Source: Taeniopygia guttata (lineage: Eukaryota; Chordata; Aves; Passeriformes; Estrildidae). Taken from it: a stretch of DNA of 64,000 nucleotides. The position numbers and the translations under genes are program-made. Below the pieces are notes generated by a model. It was given only the letters and a program-made list of their open reading frames with translations. It ran no database searches and was not told the origin of the DNA. The stretch spans positions 11,714,001 through 11,778,000 of the forward strand of contig NC_133027.1 of NCBI RefSeq assembly GCF_048771995.1, written 5' to 3'. This document shows positions 23,001-38,000 of the stretch, one piece after another; position 1 is the stretch's first letter, and the number at the start of each line of letters is the position of its first letter.

Positions 23001-26000
23001 TCTGTCAAGCTGTACACGGTACTTGTGTGACAAAATATTGTTAAATTGTTAGAGAATTCTTCATCCCTTGTGGTAAAGATTTCTAGTGATATCTTTGCAT
23101 TGGCTTTCTTTGCTTGATGACTGGAACTGAGAAGGCAAATCTTGGGGCATCTTCAGGATGAAGTGGTATGTTGAAGAAACAGTCTTTTATATCGATGATG
23201 ATGAGAGGCCGGTTTCTAGGAATTATTGATAGAGAGGGACGTACAGCAGCTGTCTTCCTTTCAAGACTTGTAATAGTAATCATGGATTCACTTTCAAAAC
23301 AAACAGTAGTTCTTCTGATCCTTGTGAGTGTTCTCATAGGTGATATTAAGTGTTAGTTATGGGCTAAAACAGGAGAGAAATTACTGAGACATCTGCACCG
23401 TATCTGGTATGCCTGTAACATAATTGTTCTACCACGATGAGTTAGGCCACAAGTCAGTTCTGGCTGGTTTAGAACATACTTCTAAGTATGTTCTACTTAG
23501 AAGACATGTAGCATTAGAGTAGAAAACACATCTGCATCACCTTGGTACACCGCTTGATTGGTTAACAAAGCATTTTGTTGAGTTACATTTTGTTTGATTA
23601 TGTCTATAGTTAAAGCAATTGTAAAAGCAAGAGGTTTCTTAGGTTGAATTACTGTTGGGGCTTTAAGGGGAAGAGCTAATAGTTTTAGTTTTCATTGCAG
23701 TTTACTGAAATGATAACTGGAAAAATTAATAGTCTAAGACTTGTATTGTTGTCTTTATCTATAATAATTAAAAATTCTTGTCTTTGTTGTGATTTGTTAA
23801 TCAGACCTGTAGGTATACATTCATAACAGAAATTTTTCAAAAACCGTATTAATTTTGAGTTTGCTAACTCCAGTTTTGTCCTTGGAGGTAATAGGAAGCA
23901 ACGTCTTGTGGTACTGGTGGTAAAGGTAGGTATTGTGTTTGGCTTTGAGGTCTCCTAGTGAAGGCTAAGGGGGAAAATTCCCTGGATTCTGGGTTGCTAT
24001 TACTTGTTTCACCACGCGGTGGGTCGCGCTTTGCTTGGAGTTTAACGGTAGGGGATTACTATCTATATCGAATTTAGAATGACAATTTTTTGCATAATAT
24101 TTCCCTTTTTGATATTGAGGACAAACAGAAGGTACTTCAGATTTTATTATTGGATCAGGGTAATTCTTTATCACATGACTAGGCTTCTCACATCTGAAGC
24201 AGGACTTTTTAGTAAAGGTTCATTGAACAGCAGCAAGAGTTTTTTCAATAAGTTTTGTTTGTTCTTCAATTGGTTTTTAAAATTTGTTTCTTAGTGAATA
24301 ATGAGATTTAGTAATTTGCTCTCTAGGGACATTAGCTTGTACTGTAGCAAGATACTGTGGAGTGCTAATTTTACTGTAAGCTGAAAGCATTTGAGTAACA
24401 GTTGGAGGCTGTTTGGGTAATGTAGAAATAATTTTTTTGCAATCATCATTTGCATTTATAAATGCTAGGTTTTGGAGAATATAAGAATGAGCTGCTTTTT
24501 CAGGGCATTGTCTTTCCATAGCTTGTATTACTTATCTAAAAATGTACCATATAATTCATTTGTTCTTTGTGTCATGGTCAAATATGCTTTAAGAGGAGTA
24601 CTTGTTGATTTGACCAAAATTAAAGTTTTTCTTGCATCTTGTTTAATATCTCTCAACACTGACCTAGGAAAAAAAATTGTGTTTCTAGTTTATCATATGA
24701 CAGTTTGCTAGACAACTTACCTTCTGAAAATTTTTCATATGTACTACTAACATATTTTTCCTTTAAAACCTTAATAGGTATCTTCTGCTGGAGTTCTCAT
24801 AACATAAATTGTGAATTAGTTAAAATCAGACTTGCTACAACGCGACAATCAGTTGGCATGAGTTCATAAGACTAAAAAAACGCATAATTAAAATAAAGAG
24901 AGTTAATTCTGCTTTCCTTCAAACTTTGATTTCACTCTTCGATGTTATAATGTGAGAGTGATTAATACATAGGCCTACTATTATCCCTCCCATAAGAGAC
25001 TGGCATGGCTAAAATTTCTTCATTTAAAAACTTAAAATCTCTTTTTTTTCCAAAAGATATTGCCCTATCTTTTTCTAATCAGACGTTGCTACACCATGTT
25101 CTGAACTAAGCAGATTATTGTTGCAGCAACTGAGATCTGAGAGAAATCTATCTTGGTTTCTAGACACAGTTCTGGGCTTTCTGCTCAAAGAAGTCTCAGC
25201 TTGGTTCCTTAGTAGTTTATTACTATTGCAACTCTTGGTCTCAGCTTTATAAATTTTTAAATTTTCCTTAATGATTTAGATCCTGATTTTATGATCCTGA
25301 TTTTGCTTATTATTTTAAAATTTCCCAACATTTCTCTAAAGTATGTCTACATTCTAAAGACTTCTTACACTTTAGAAAGTTTTTTACGCTTTTATATTCA
25401 TAAACACTTGTGGGCCCCTCTGAAGCAGAAAGTCCTTGAGGGGCTGAAGCATGTGCAGAGAAGGACACAGGAGCTGGGGAAGGGTGTGGAGCGCAGGGCC
25501 AAGGAGGGGGGTGCTGAGGGAGTTTCAGCCTGGACAATGGGAGGCTGTTGAGAGACCTTCAGGCACACTTCCATAGATCCGTACATGACAGTGCTCACCA
25601 CAAGTGCCAATTCCCTGCCAAACATACCCTCACTGCATCCCAGTGCTTTCGACGCTGGTATCGGAGAGACTCCCTGCTTATTGTTTGTTGTGTTTTTCTT
25701 TTGCTGGTTTAGTAGAGGAAAAGCCCTGTTGATTTTCTCATTATCCAACAAGCACAGATGCTTCTTCACAACGTTTCCTGCTCTTTTCCAGCACTGGATG
25801 AGATTCTGATCCAGTTGTAGGCTTTCATGTCTGCAGCAGCAATAGCAAAGGCATAGATGACTCTTTCTTACTTTTCCATTTCTAAGCTCTCAAAAGCTAA
25901 AAGCTCTGTCCTGCAGATACAACATTGCTTGCTGATGGCAACCAGGGAAGAATATCAACTTCATATCCATATACTGTTCTGTTGTATTGGCCCGTTTTAA

Positions 26001-29000
26001 TTTGATCTGTGTTGCTTAGAATCCTTTTACACTGAATTTTTATGCTTTCTCCTTGGATGATATAGTGGTAGATGTGAGAAGGAAGGAGGTAACGGCTTGT
26101 CCCTCATGTTTCTCTCTTGCCCCAGAGCACAAAACCAGCATCACTGTCTGCCCCAGCCACCTCTGCTCCTAGAGAAGAATATGAAGAGGACCATATTGAG
26201 CAGTATGACCGTGAGGCTCCATCAGGGGTCTCAGCAGAGCCTGAATCTTCAGAGCCAGTAAGTGCCAGTTGTGGGTGGTGCTGTCTTTAGTGCATGGCAG
26301 AGCTGCAAGTTTCGCTTTTGCGTTTCAGAGCTTTCAAGATTTATAACGTCAGTTACAAAGAGATCATTGCTATCTGATAGAAGGGAGGGTGGAATATTTA
26401 TTTCAGAGCAATTTGCAGTACAGGTGGATTAACCAATTTTAATACCATGAGAGCTCATTGGAATCCCACTGCAATTAAAGTTTCTCAATTTTCCTTGGAA
26501 GAAATGGTGGTAGATGTGAGAATATAGGAAGTTATAGATGATAGGTAACAGCCTGTCCCTCATGCTTCTCTCTTGCCACAGATGACAGAGGAAACAACAG
26601 TGTCTGCCCTGGCTCCCTCTGCTCCTGAAGAAGAAGCCAGAGAGGAGCAAATTGAAAAGAATGACCGTGAGGCTCCATCAGTGGTCACACTAGAGCCTGA
26701 ATCTTCTGAAACGGCAAGTGCCAGTTGTGGGTGATGCTGTATTTAGTGCAAGGCAGAGCTGCAAGTTTCTGACCAGCCTGCTCTTGCTGTTGCTGGCGAG
26801 GATGCTGAGTGCTGGAGTCCTGCCAGGACCCAGCGATTTCCTGCAGGCAGTGACCTCCAGCTAGAAATTGGCCTTGGACCTGTCATGTTTAGGCACCAAA
26901 TCCTGTTGCCTCAGGATGAGCGTCTGGCTGCTCAACTCAGTGAAGCTCTGTCTCTTGGGCTTCTGCAGGGCCATGGCCAAGGGCGCACGAGGTAGTGCTG
27001 GAGGTCTCAGGGCTTGGTTTGTTTGCTTTCTCTTTGTGGAAACACGTGTTTGGCTGGTGAAACGGGTCTGCAGTTTCTCGAGTATTTATTCAGTTCTACA
27101 AAGTGTGCGGCTCAGCTGTCTTGTGACTTTTGATAAGCTGCAAGTAGACGAGTGTGTTGTCCATGAATCTGTGGGGGACAAGATCTGGCCAAAGAAACTA
27201 AGTTTATAATTGTGAAGCCCTCTTGTGAGGCAAAAAGCAAGGTTCTGTGGATGCATTTTTTGGTGTAGTCTGCAGCTTTGAAAAGTGCACTGCAGCCTGG
27301 AGGCGGGGCCGGGGGGAGGTGAAGCTGCAAGTCCATGACTGCAGTCTTGTGTTGCTCAGAAGAGGAAGGACATTTTGAAATGGTGGATGCTGTATTTTTA
27401 ATCCAATGGGCAACTTTGTGGCTGGGACGCTGTGTGGGCCAAAAGGACCCAGGGGTGCCGGTCAAAAGCAGCTGAAGGTGGGCCAGGACCTGGCCAGGTG
27501 GCCAAGAAGGCCAAGGGCACCCTGGCCTGTGTCATCAGCAGTGGGGCAGCAGGAGCAGGGCAGTGACCATCCCCCTGGGCTGGGCAGCGCTGCAACCATA
27601 GCTGGAAGTTCTGTGCTGCGTGTCACCCTCAAATCCACGGGTGATCAGTCCCCAGTGCACCCCGTCCAGCTGGGCAGTGGGGCGAGTCGGGCAGAGGGAG
27701 GGAACTTCTCCTTGGATCCTGGGGGGCTTTGAGAAGCTCCCTCGTGAGTTCAAAGACAAGCTGGTCCGACAAGCAAGAGAAAGAGGCGCTCCTCCTCAGG
27801 ATTAGTTCCGAAATTTAATGAGGGCCTGGAGAGATCCCAGGCCGCATCCAAACCCGAAGGACATCCAGAGCAAGAGAGGGTGTCCCTGCCCAGAGGAGCC
27901 AGATAGAGGGGGACGGGGAAACCCGAGCAGCCAACAGGGGAAGGACTTGGGAGTGGCTCTCTGGGGGCAAGGCCTCAGAGTGACCACTGAGGAGGGGGTG
28001 GGGGAGGAGCCCCGAGCCAGGGTCCAGTTACCTGGTGACCCTGGGAGAAGGCTCTGGACAAAGGGGAAGGGTCACGAGGTGATGGACACATCACCTGGGA
28101 GGAGACAGGGGGATGAGTCAGGGATTTTGGGGTTTGATGGACATACAGGTGCTGATGGGAAAGCTGGGATGAACCAAACGGATACAAAGAGGGGATATGG
28201 AGGGACAAACCATTATGAGGGGATATACAGGGCGAGCACAACTCCACAGTGATGTGTCTACATGTGGGCCCCTCTGAAGCAGGAAGTCCTTGAGGCGCTG
28301 GGCGTGTGCAGAGAAGGACACGGGAGCTGGGGAAGGGTGTGGAGCGCAAGGCCAAGGAGGAGGTGCTCAGGGTGTTTCAGCCTGGACAACGGGAGGCTCG
28401 TGAGGGACCTTCAGGCACACTTCCATAGATCCATACATGACAGTGCTCATCACCATGGCTGTTCCCCTGCCAAACATGCCCTCACTGCCTCCAAGTGTTT
28501 TAGCCACCTGAGGAGGGGACACTTTTGACTTGGTTTGACTTGGTTTGGTAGGAGGTAAAGCCCTGCCCATTTTCTCTCTTTCCAGCAAGCACAGATTCTT
28601 CTGCACAACCTTTCCTGCCCTTTCCTTGCACTGGTTAGGATTCTGATCCAGTCTGAGTTTTCCATGTCTGCCACAGCAACAGCAAAGGCCTTGCTGGCTA
28701 TTTCCTACTTTTGCATTTCAGGGCTTTAAAGAGCCAAAAGCTCCTTTGTGCCAAGGCACAGTTGCTTGCTGATGGCAGCCAGGAAGGACTATCAAATACA
28801 TAGAGTGCATTAAATAGAGTTCTGTTGAGTTAGCCCATTTTAATCTGGTCAGAGTGACTTAGAATCGCATTGCTAACAAAGTGGATAATTTTTCCTTTTA
28901 AGAGGTGGTTGTGGATCCGAGGAGAAACGAGATTATAAATGATAGGTAACGGCTTGTCCCTCATGCTTCTCTCTTGCCACAGATGACAGAGACACCAGCA

Positions 29001-32000
29001 GTGTCTGCTCTGGCTCCCTCTCCTCCTGGTGAACAAGCCAAAGAGGAGCAAATTGAGGAGTATGACCTTGAGGCTCAATCAGGGGTCATACCAGAGCCTG
29101 AATCTCCTGAGCCAGTAAGTGCCCATTGTGGGTGGTGCTGTCTTTAGTGCAAGGCAGAGCTGCAAGTTTCACTGTTGCATTTCAGAGCTTTCAAGAATTA
29201 CAAGGTCACTTACACAAATAGATTATTGCTACCTGATAGTAGGCAAGGTGGAATATTTAATTCAGAGCAATTTGCATTATAGGTGGATTGGCCAATTTCA
29301 ATACCATGAGAGTGCCTTAGAATCCCATTATAATCCAAGTCTCTCAACTTTCCTTGGAAGATATGGTGGTAGATGGGAGAAGATAGAAGGTTATAAATGA
29401 TAGGTAACAGCCTGTCCCTCATGCTTCTCTCTTGCCACAGATGACAGAGGCAACAACAGTGTCTGCCTTGGCTCCCTCTGCTTCTGGTGAAGAAGCCAAA
29501 GAGGAGCAAATTGAGGAGTATGACCACGAGGCTCCATCAGTGGTCACGCCAGAGCCTGAATCTGCTGAGCCAGTAAGTGCCAGTTGTGGGTGGTGCTGTC
29601 TTTAGTGCAAGGCAGAGCAGCAAGTTTCACTGTTGCATTTCTTAGCTTTCAAGAATTACAAGGTCACTTACACAAATAGATCATTGTCACCTGATAGTAG
29701 ACAGGTTGGGATATTTAAATCAGAGCAAGTTGCATTACAGTTGTAGTAGCCAATTTTAATACACGAGAGCACTTTAGAACCCCATTGTAATCAAAGATTC
29801 TCAATTTTCCTTGCAAGAAATGGTGGTAGATGTGAGAAGAAATGCGGTTTTAAATGATAGGTAATGGCCTGTCCCTCATGTTTCTCTCTTGCCCCAGAGC
29901 ACAAAACCAGCATCACTGTCTGCCCCAGCCACCTCTGCTCCTAGAGAAGAATATGAAGAGGACCATATTGAGCAGTATGACCGTGAGGCTCCATCAGGGG
30001 TCTCAGCAGAGCCTGAATCTTCAGAGCCAGTAAGTGCCAGTTGTGGGTGGTGCTGTCTTTAGTGCATGGCAGAGCTGCAAGTTTCGCTTTTGCGTTTCAG
30101 AGCTTTCAAGATTTATAACGTCAGTTACAAAGAGATCATTGCTATCTGATAGAAGGGAGGGTGGAATATTTATTTCAGAGCAATTTGCAGTACAGGTGGA
30201 TTAACCAATTTTAATACCACGAGAGCTCATTGGAATCCCACTGCAATTAAAGTTTCTCAATTTTCCTTGGAAGAAATGGTGGTAGATGTGAGAATATAGG
30301 AAGTTATAGATGATAGGTAACAGCCTGTCCCTCATGCTTCTCTCTTGCCACAGATGACAGAGGAAACAACAGTGTCTGCCCTGGCTCCCTCTGCTCCTGA
30401 AGAAGAAGCCAGAGAGGAGCAAATTGAAAAGAATGACCGTGAGGCTCCATCAGTGGTCACACTAGAGCCTGAATCTTCTGAAACGGCAAGTGCCAGTTGT
30501 GGGTGATGCTGTATTTAGTGCAAGGCAGAGCTGCAAGTTTCTGACCAGCCTGCTCTTGCTGTTGCTGGCGAGGATGCTGAGTGCTGGAGTCCTGCCAGGA
30601 CCCAGCGATTTCCTGCAGGCAGTGACCTCCAGCTAGAAATTGGCCTTGGACCTGTCATGTTTAGGCACCAAAGCCTGTTGCCTCAGGATGAGCGTCTGGC
30701 TGCTCAACTCAGTGAAGCTCTGTCTCTTGGGCTTCTGCAGGGCCATGGCCAAGGGCGCACGAGGTAGTGCTGGAGGTCTCAGGGCTTGGTTTGTTTGCTT
30801 TCTCTTTGTGGAAACACGTGTTTGGCTGGTGAAACGGGTCTGCAGTTTCTCGAGTATTTATTCAGTTCTACAAAGTGTGCGGCTCAGCTGTCTTGTGACT
30901 TTTGATAAGCTGCAAGTAGACGAGTGTGTTGTCCATGAATCTGTGGGGGACAAGATCTGGCCAAAGAAACTAAGTTTATAATTGTGAAGCCCTCTTGTGA
31001 GGCAAAAAGCAAGGTTCTGTGGATGCATTTTTTGGTGTAGTCTGCAGCTTTGAAAAGTGCACTGCAGCCTGGAGGCGGGGCCGGGGGGAGGTGAAGCTGC
31101 AAGTCCATGACTGCAGTCTTGTGTTGCTCAGAAGAGGAAGGACATTTTGAAATGGTGGATGCTGTATTTTTAATCCAATGGGCAACTTTGTGGCTGGGAC
31201 GCTGTGTGGGCCAAAAGGACCCAGGGGTGCCGGTCAAAAGCAGCTGAAGGTGGGCCAGGACCTGGCCAGGTGGCCAAGAAGGCCAAGGGCACCCTGGCCT
31301 GTGTCATCAGCAGTGGGGCAGCAGGAGCAGGGCAGTGACCATCCCCCTGGGCTGGGCAGCGCTGCAACCATAGCTGGAAGTTCTGTGCTGCGTGTCACCC
31401 TCAAATGCACGGGTGATCAGTCCCCAGTGCACCCCGTCCAGCTGGGCAGTGGGGCGAGTCGGGCAGAGGGAGGGAACTTCTCCTTGGATCCTGGGGGGCT
31501 TTGAGAAGCTCCCTCGTGAGTTCAAAGACAAGCTGGTCCGACAAGCAAGAGAAAGAGGCGCTCCTCCTCAGGATTAGTTCCGAAATTTAATGAGGGCCTG
31601 GAGAGATCCCAGGCCGCATCCAAACCCGAAGGACATCCAGAGCAAGAGAGGGTGTCCCTGCCCAGAGGAGCCAGATAGAGGGGGACGGGGAAACCCGAGC
31701 AGCCAACAGGGGAAGGACTTGGGAGTGGCTCTCTGGGGGCAAGGCCTCAGAGTGACCACTGAGGAGGGGGTGGGGGAGGAGCCCCGAGCCAGGGTCCAGT
31801 TACCTGGTGACCCTGGGAGAAGGCTCTGGACAAAGGGGAAGGGTCACGAGGTGATGGACACATCACCTGGGAGGAGACAGGGGGATGAGTCAGGGATTTT
31901 GGGGTTTGATGGACATACAGGTGCTGATGGGAAAGCTGGGATGAACCAAACGGATACAAAGAGGGGATATGGAGGGACAAACCATTATGAGGGGATATAC

Positions 32001-35000
32001 AGGGCGAGCACAACTCCACAGTGATGTGTCTACATGTGGGCCCCTCTGAAGCAGGAAGTCCTTGAGGCGCTGGGCGTGTGCAGAGAAGGACACGGGAGCT
32101 GGGGAAGGGTGTGGAGCGCAAGGCCAAGGAGGAGGTGCTCAGGGTGTTTCAGCCTGGACAACGGGAGGCTCGTGAGGGACCTTCAGGCACACTTCCATAG
32201 ATCCATACATGACAGTGCTCATCACCATGGCTGTTCCCCTGCCAAACATGCCCTCACTGCCTCCAAGTGTTTTAGCCACCTGAGGAGGGGACACTTTTGA
32301 CTTGGTTTGACTTGGTTTGGTAGGAGGTAAAGCCCTGCCCATTTTCTCTCTTTCCAGCAAGCACAGATTCTTCTGCACAACCTTTCCTGCCCTTTCCTTG
32401 CACTGGTTAGGATTCTGATCCAGTCTGAGTTTTCCATGTCTGCCACAGCAACAGCAAAGGCCTTGCTGGCTATTTCCTACTTTTGCATTTCAGGGCTTTA
32501 AAGAGCCAAAAGCTCCTTTGTGCCAAGGCACAGTTGCTTGCTGATGGCAGCCAGGAAGGACTATCAAATACATAGAGTGCATTAAATAGAGTTCTGTTGA
32601 GTTAGCCCATTTTAATCTGGTCAGAGTGACTTAGAATCGCATTGCTAACAAAGTGGATAATTTTTCCTTTTAAGAGGTGGTTGTGGATCCGAGGAGAAAC
32701 GAGATTATAAATGATAGGTAACGGCTTGTCCCTCATGCTTCTCTCTTGCCACAGATGACAGAGACACCAGCAGTGTCTGCCCTGGCTCCCTCTCCTCCTG
32801 GTGAACAAGCCAAAGAGGAGCAAATTGAGGAGTATGACCTTGAGGCTCAATCAGGGGTCATACCAGAGCCTGAATCTCCTGAGCCAGTAAGTGCCCATTG
32901 TGGGTGGTGCTGTCTTTAGTGCAAGGCAGAGCTGCAAGTTTCACTGTTGCATTTCAGAGCTTTCAAGAATTACAAGGTCACTTACACAAATAGATTATTG
33001 CTACCTGATAGTAGGCAAGGTGGAATATTTAATTCAGAGCAATTTGCATTATAGGTGGATTGGCCAATTTCAATACCATGAGAGTGCCTTAGAATCCCAT
33101 TATAATCCAAGTCTCTCAACTTTCCTTGGAAGATATGGTGGTAGATGGGAGAAGATAGAAGGTTATAAATGATAGGTAACAGCCTGTCCCTCATGCTTCT
33201 CTCTTGCCACAGATGACAGAGGCAACAACAGTGTCTGCCTTGGCTCCCTCTGCTTCTGGTGAAGAAGCCAAAGAGGAGCAAATTGAGGAGTATGACCACG
33301 AGGCTCCATCAGTGGTCACGCCAGAGCCTGAATCTGCTGAGCCAGTAAGTGCCAGTTGTGGGTGGTGCTGTCTTTAGTGCAAGGCAGAGCAGCAAGTTTC
33401 ACTGTTGCATTTCTTAGCTTTCAAGAATTACAAGGTCACTTACACAAATAGATCATTGTCACCTGATAGTAGACAGGTTGGGATATTTAAATCAGAGCAA
33501 GTTGCATTACAGTTGTAGTAGCCAATTTTAATACACGAGAGCACTTTAGAACCCCATTGTAATCAAAGATTCTCAATTTTCCTTGCAAGAAATGGTGGTA
33601 GATGTGAGAAGAAATGCGGTTTTAAATGATAGGTAATGGCCTGTCCCTCATGTTTCTCTCTTGCCCCAGAGCACAAAACCAGCATCACTGTCTGCCCCAG
33701 CCACCTCTGCTCCTAGAGAAGAATATGAAGAGGACCATATTGAGCAGTATGACCGTGAGGCTCCATCAGGGGTCTCAGCAGAGCCTGAATCTTCAGAGCC
33801 AGTAAGTGCCAGTTGTGGGTGGTGCTGTCTTTAGTGCATGGCAGAGCTGCAAGTTTCGCTTTTGCGTTTCAGAGCTTTCAAGATTTATAACGTCAGTTAC
33901 AAAGAGATCATTGCTATCTGATAGAAGGGAGGGTGGAATATTTATTTCAGAGCAATTTGCAGTACAGGTGGATTAACCAATTTTAATACCACGAGAGCTC
34001 ATTGGAATCCCACTGCAATTAAAGTTTCTCAATTTTCCTTGGAAGAAATGGTGGTAGATGTGAGAATATAGGAAGTTATAGATGATAGGTAACAGCCTGT
34101 CCCTCATGCTTCTCTCTTGCCACAGATGACAGAGGAAACAACAGTGTCTGCCCTGGCTCCCTCTGCTCCTGAAGAAGAAGCCAGAGAGGAGCAAATTGAA
34201 AAGAATGACCGTGAGGCTCCATCAGTGGTCACACTAGAGCCTGAATCTTCTGAAACGGCAAGTGCCAGTTGTGGGTGATGCTGTATTTAGTGCAAGGCAG
34301 AGCTGCAAGTTTCTGACCAGCCTGCTCTTGCTGTTGCTGGCGAGGATGCTGAGTGCTGGAGTCCTGCCAGGACCCAGCGATTTCCTGCAGGCAGTGACCT
34401 CCAGCTAGAAATTGGCCTTGGACCTGTCATGTTTAGGCACCAAAGCCTGTTGCCTCAGGATGAGCGTCTGGCTGCTCAACTCAGTGAAGCTCTGTCTCTT
34501 GGGCTTCTGCAGGGCCATGGCCAAGGGCGCACGAGGTAGTGCTGGAGGTCTCAGGGCTTGGTTTGTTTGCTTTCTCTTTGTGGAAACACGTGTTTGGCTG
34601 GTGAAACGGGTCTGCAGTTTCTCGAGTATTTATTCAGTTCTACAAAGTGTGCGGCTCAGCTGTCTTGTGACTTTTGATAAGCTGCAAGTAGACGAGTGTG
34701 TTGTCCATGAATCTGTGGGGGACAAGATCTGGCCAAAGAAACTAAGTTTATAATTGTGAAGCCCTCTTGTGAGGCAAAAAGCAAGGTTCTGTGGATGCAT
34801 TATTTGGTGTAGTCTGCAGCTTTGAAAAGTGCACTGCAGCCTGGAGGCGGGGCCGGGGGGAGGTGAAGCTGCAAGTCCATGACTGCAGTCTTGTGTTGCT
34901 CAGAAGAGGAAGGACATTTTGAAATGGTGGATGCTGTATTTTTAATCCAATGGGCAACTTTGTGGCTGGGACGCTGTGTGGGCCAAAAGGACCCAGGGGT

Positions 35001-38000
35001 GCCGGTCAAAAGCAGCTGAAGGTGGGCCAGGACCTGGCCAGGTGGCCAAGAAGGCCAAGGGCACCCTGGCCTGTGTCATCAGCAGTGGGGCAGCAGGAGC
35101 AGGGCAGTGACCATCCCCCTGGGCTGGGCAGCGCTGCAACCATAGCTGGAAGTTCTGTGCTGCGTGTCACCCTCAAATCCACGGGTGATCAGTCCCCAGT
35201 GCACCCCGTCCAGCTGGGCAGTGGGGCGAGTCGGGCAGAGGGAGGGAACTTCTCCTTGGATCCTGGGGGGCTTTGAGAAGCTCCCTCGTGAGTTCAAAGA
35301 CAAGCTGGTCCGACAAGCAAGAGAAAGAGGCGCTCCTCCTCAGGATTAGTTCCGAAATTTAATGAGGGCCTGGAGAGATCCCAGGCCGCATCCAAACCCG
35401 AAGGACATCCAGAGCAAGAGAGGGTGTCCCTGCCCAGAGGAGCCAGATAGAGGGGGACGGGGAAACCCGAGCAGCCAACAGGGGAAGGACTTGGGAGTGG
35501 CTCTCTGGGGGCAAGGCCTCAGAGTGACCACTGAGGAGGGGGTGGGGGAGGAGCCCCGAGCCAGGGTCCAGTTACCTGGTGACCCTGGGAGAAGGCTCTG
35601 GACAAAGGGGAAGGGTCACGAGGTGATGGACACATCACCTGGGAGGAGACAGGGGGATGAGTCAGGGATTTTGGGGTTTGATGGACATACAGGTGCTGAT
35701 GGGAAAGCTGGGATGAACCAAACGGATACAAAGAGGGGATATGGAGGGACAAACCATTATGAGGGGATATACAGGGCGAGCACAACTCCACAGTGATGTG
35801 TCTACATGTGGGCCCCTCTGAAGCAGGAAGTCCTTGAGGCGCTGGGCGTGTGCAGAGAAGGACACGGGAGCTGGGGAAGGGTGTGGAGCGCAAGGCCAAG
35901 GAGGAGGTGCTCAGGGTGTTTCAGCCTGGACAACGGGAGGCTCGTGAGGGACCTTCAGGCACACTTCCATAGATCCATACATGACAGTGCTCATCACCAT
36001 GGCTGTTCCCCTGCCAAACATGCCCTCACTGCCTCCAAGTGTTTTAGCCACCTGAGGAGGGGACACTTTTGACTTGGTTTGACTTGGTTTGGTAGGAGGT
36101 AAAGCCCTGCCCATTTTCTCTCTTTCCAGCAAGCACAGATTCTTCTGCACAACCTTTCCTGCCCTTTCCTTGCACTGGTTAGGATTCTGATCCAGTCTGA
36201 GTTTTCCATGTCTGCCACAGCAACAGCAAAGGCCTTGCTGGCTATTTCCTACTTTTGCATTTCAGGGCTTTAAAGAGCCAAAAGCTCCTTTGTGCCAAGG
36301 CACAGTTGCTTGCTGATGGCAGCCAGGAAGGACTATCAAATACATAGAGTGCATTAAATAGAGTTCTGTTGAGTTAGCCCATTTTAATCTGGTCAGAGTG
36401 ACTTAGAATCGCATTGCTAACAAAGTGGATAATTTTTCCTTTTAAGAGGTGGTTGTGGATCCGAGGAGAAACGAGATTATAAATGATAGGTAACGGCTTG
36501 TCCCTCATGCTTCTCTCTTGCCACAGATGACAGAGACACCAGCAGTGTCTGCCCTGGCTCCCTCTCCTCCTGGTGAACAAGCCAAAGAGGAGCAAATTGA
36601 GGAGTATGACCTTGAGGCTCAATCAGGGGTCATACCAGAGCCTGAATCTCCTGAGCCAGTAAGTGCCCATTGTGGGTGGTGCTGTCTTTAGTGCAAGGCA
36701 GAGCTGCAAGTTTCACTGTTGCATTTCAGAGCTTTCAAGAATTACAAGGTCACTTACACAAATAGATTATTGCTACCTGATAGTAGGCAAGGTGGAATAT
36801 TTAATTCAGAGCAATTTGCATTATAGGTGGATTGGCCAATTTCAATACCATGAGAGTGCCTTAGAATCCCATTATAATCCAAGTCTCTCAACTTTCCTTG
36901 GAAGATATGGTGGTAGATGGGAGAAGATAGAAGGTTATAAATGATAGGTAACAGCCTGTCCCTCATGCTTCTCTCTTGCCACAGATGACAGAGGCAACAA
37001 CAGTGTCTGCCTTGGCTCCCTCTGCTTCTGGTGAAGAAGCCAAAGAGGAGCAAATTGAGGAGTATGACCACGAGGCTCCATCAGTGGTCACGCCAGAGCC
37101 TGAATCTGCTGAGCCAGTAAGTGCCAGTTGTGGGTGGTGCTGTCTTTAGTGCAAGGCAGAGCAGCAAGTTTCACTGTTGCATTTCTTAGCTTTCAAGAAT
37201 TACAAGGTCACTTACACAAATAGATCATTGTCACCTGATAGTAGACAGGTTGGGATATTTAAATCAGAGCAAGTTGCATTACAGTTGTAGTAGCCAATTT
37301 TAATACACGAGAGCACTTTAGAACCCCATTGTAATCAAAGATTCTCAATTTTCCTTGCAAGAAATGGTGGTAGATGTGAGAAGAAATGCGGTTTTAAATG
37401 ATAGGTAATGGCCTGTCCCTCATGTTTCTCTCTTGCCCCAGAGCACAAAACCAGCATCACTGTCTGCCCCAGCCACCTCTGCTCCTAGAGAAGAATATGA
37501 AGAGGACCATATTGAGCAGTATGACCGTGAGGCTCCATCAGGGGTCTCAGCAGAGCCTGAATCTTCAGAGCCAGTAAGTGCCAGTTGTGGGTGGTGCTGT
37601 CTTTAGTGCATGGCAGAGCTGCAAGTTTCGCTTTTGCGTTTCAGAGCTTTCAAGATTTATAACGTCAGTTACAAAGAGATCATTGCTATCTGATAGAAGG
37701 GAGGGTGGAATATTTATTTCAGAGCAATTTGCAGTACAGGTGGATTAACCAATTTTAATACCACGAGAGCTCATTGGAATCCCACTGCAATTAAAGTTTC
37801 TCAATTTTCCTTGGAAGAAATGGTGGTAGATGTGAGAATATAGGAAGTTATAGATGATAGGTAACAGCCTGTCCCTCATGCTTCTCTCTTGCCACAGATG
37901 ACAGAGGAAACAACAGTGTCTGCCCTGGCTCCCTCTGCTCCTGAAGAAGAAGCCAGAGAGGAGCAAATTGAAAAGAATGACCGTGAGGCTCCATCAGTGG

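Larger units (their letters stand above)
18578..25400 (-). mobile_element. Antisense betaretrovirus-like provirus in intron 2
   Basis: Read on the minus strand from about 25080 down, gag capsid and nucleocapsid remnants come first, then reverse transcriptase, then a long AT-rich decayed stretch, then polypurine tract and 3' LTR. It is antisense to the host gene, the orientation usually tolerated in introns. No copy of the LTR was found at the right end, so the 5' end is truncated or too diverged to see. Confidence 0.75.

Noticed and set aside
27818-28252. 144-codon + frame and 126-codon - frame in each spacer
   Set aside because: They overlap each other in GC-rich sequence, lack any domain, and are bounded by no splice sites I could support.
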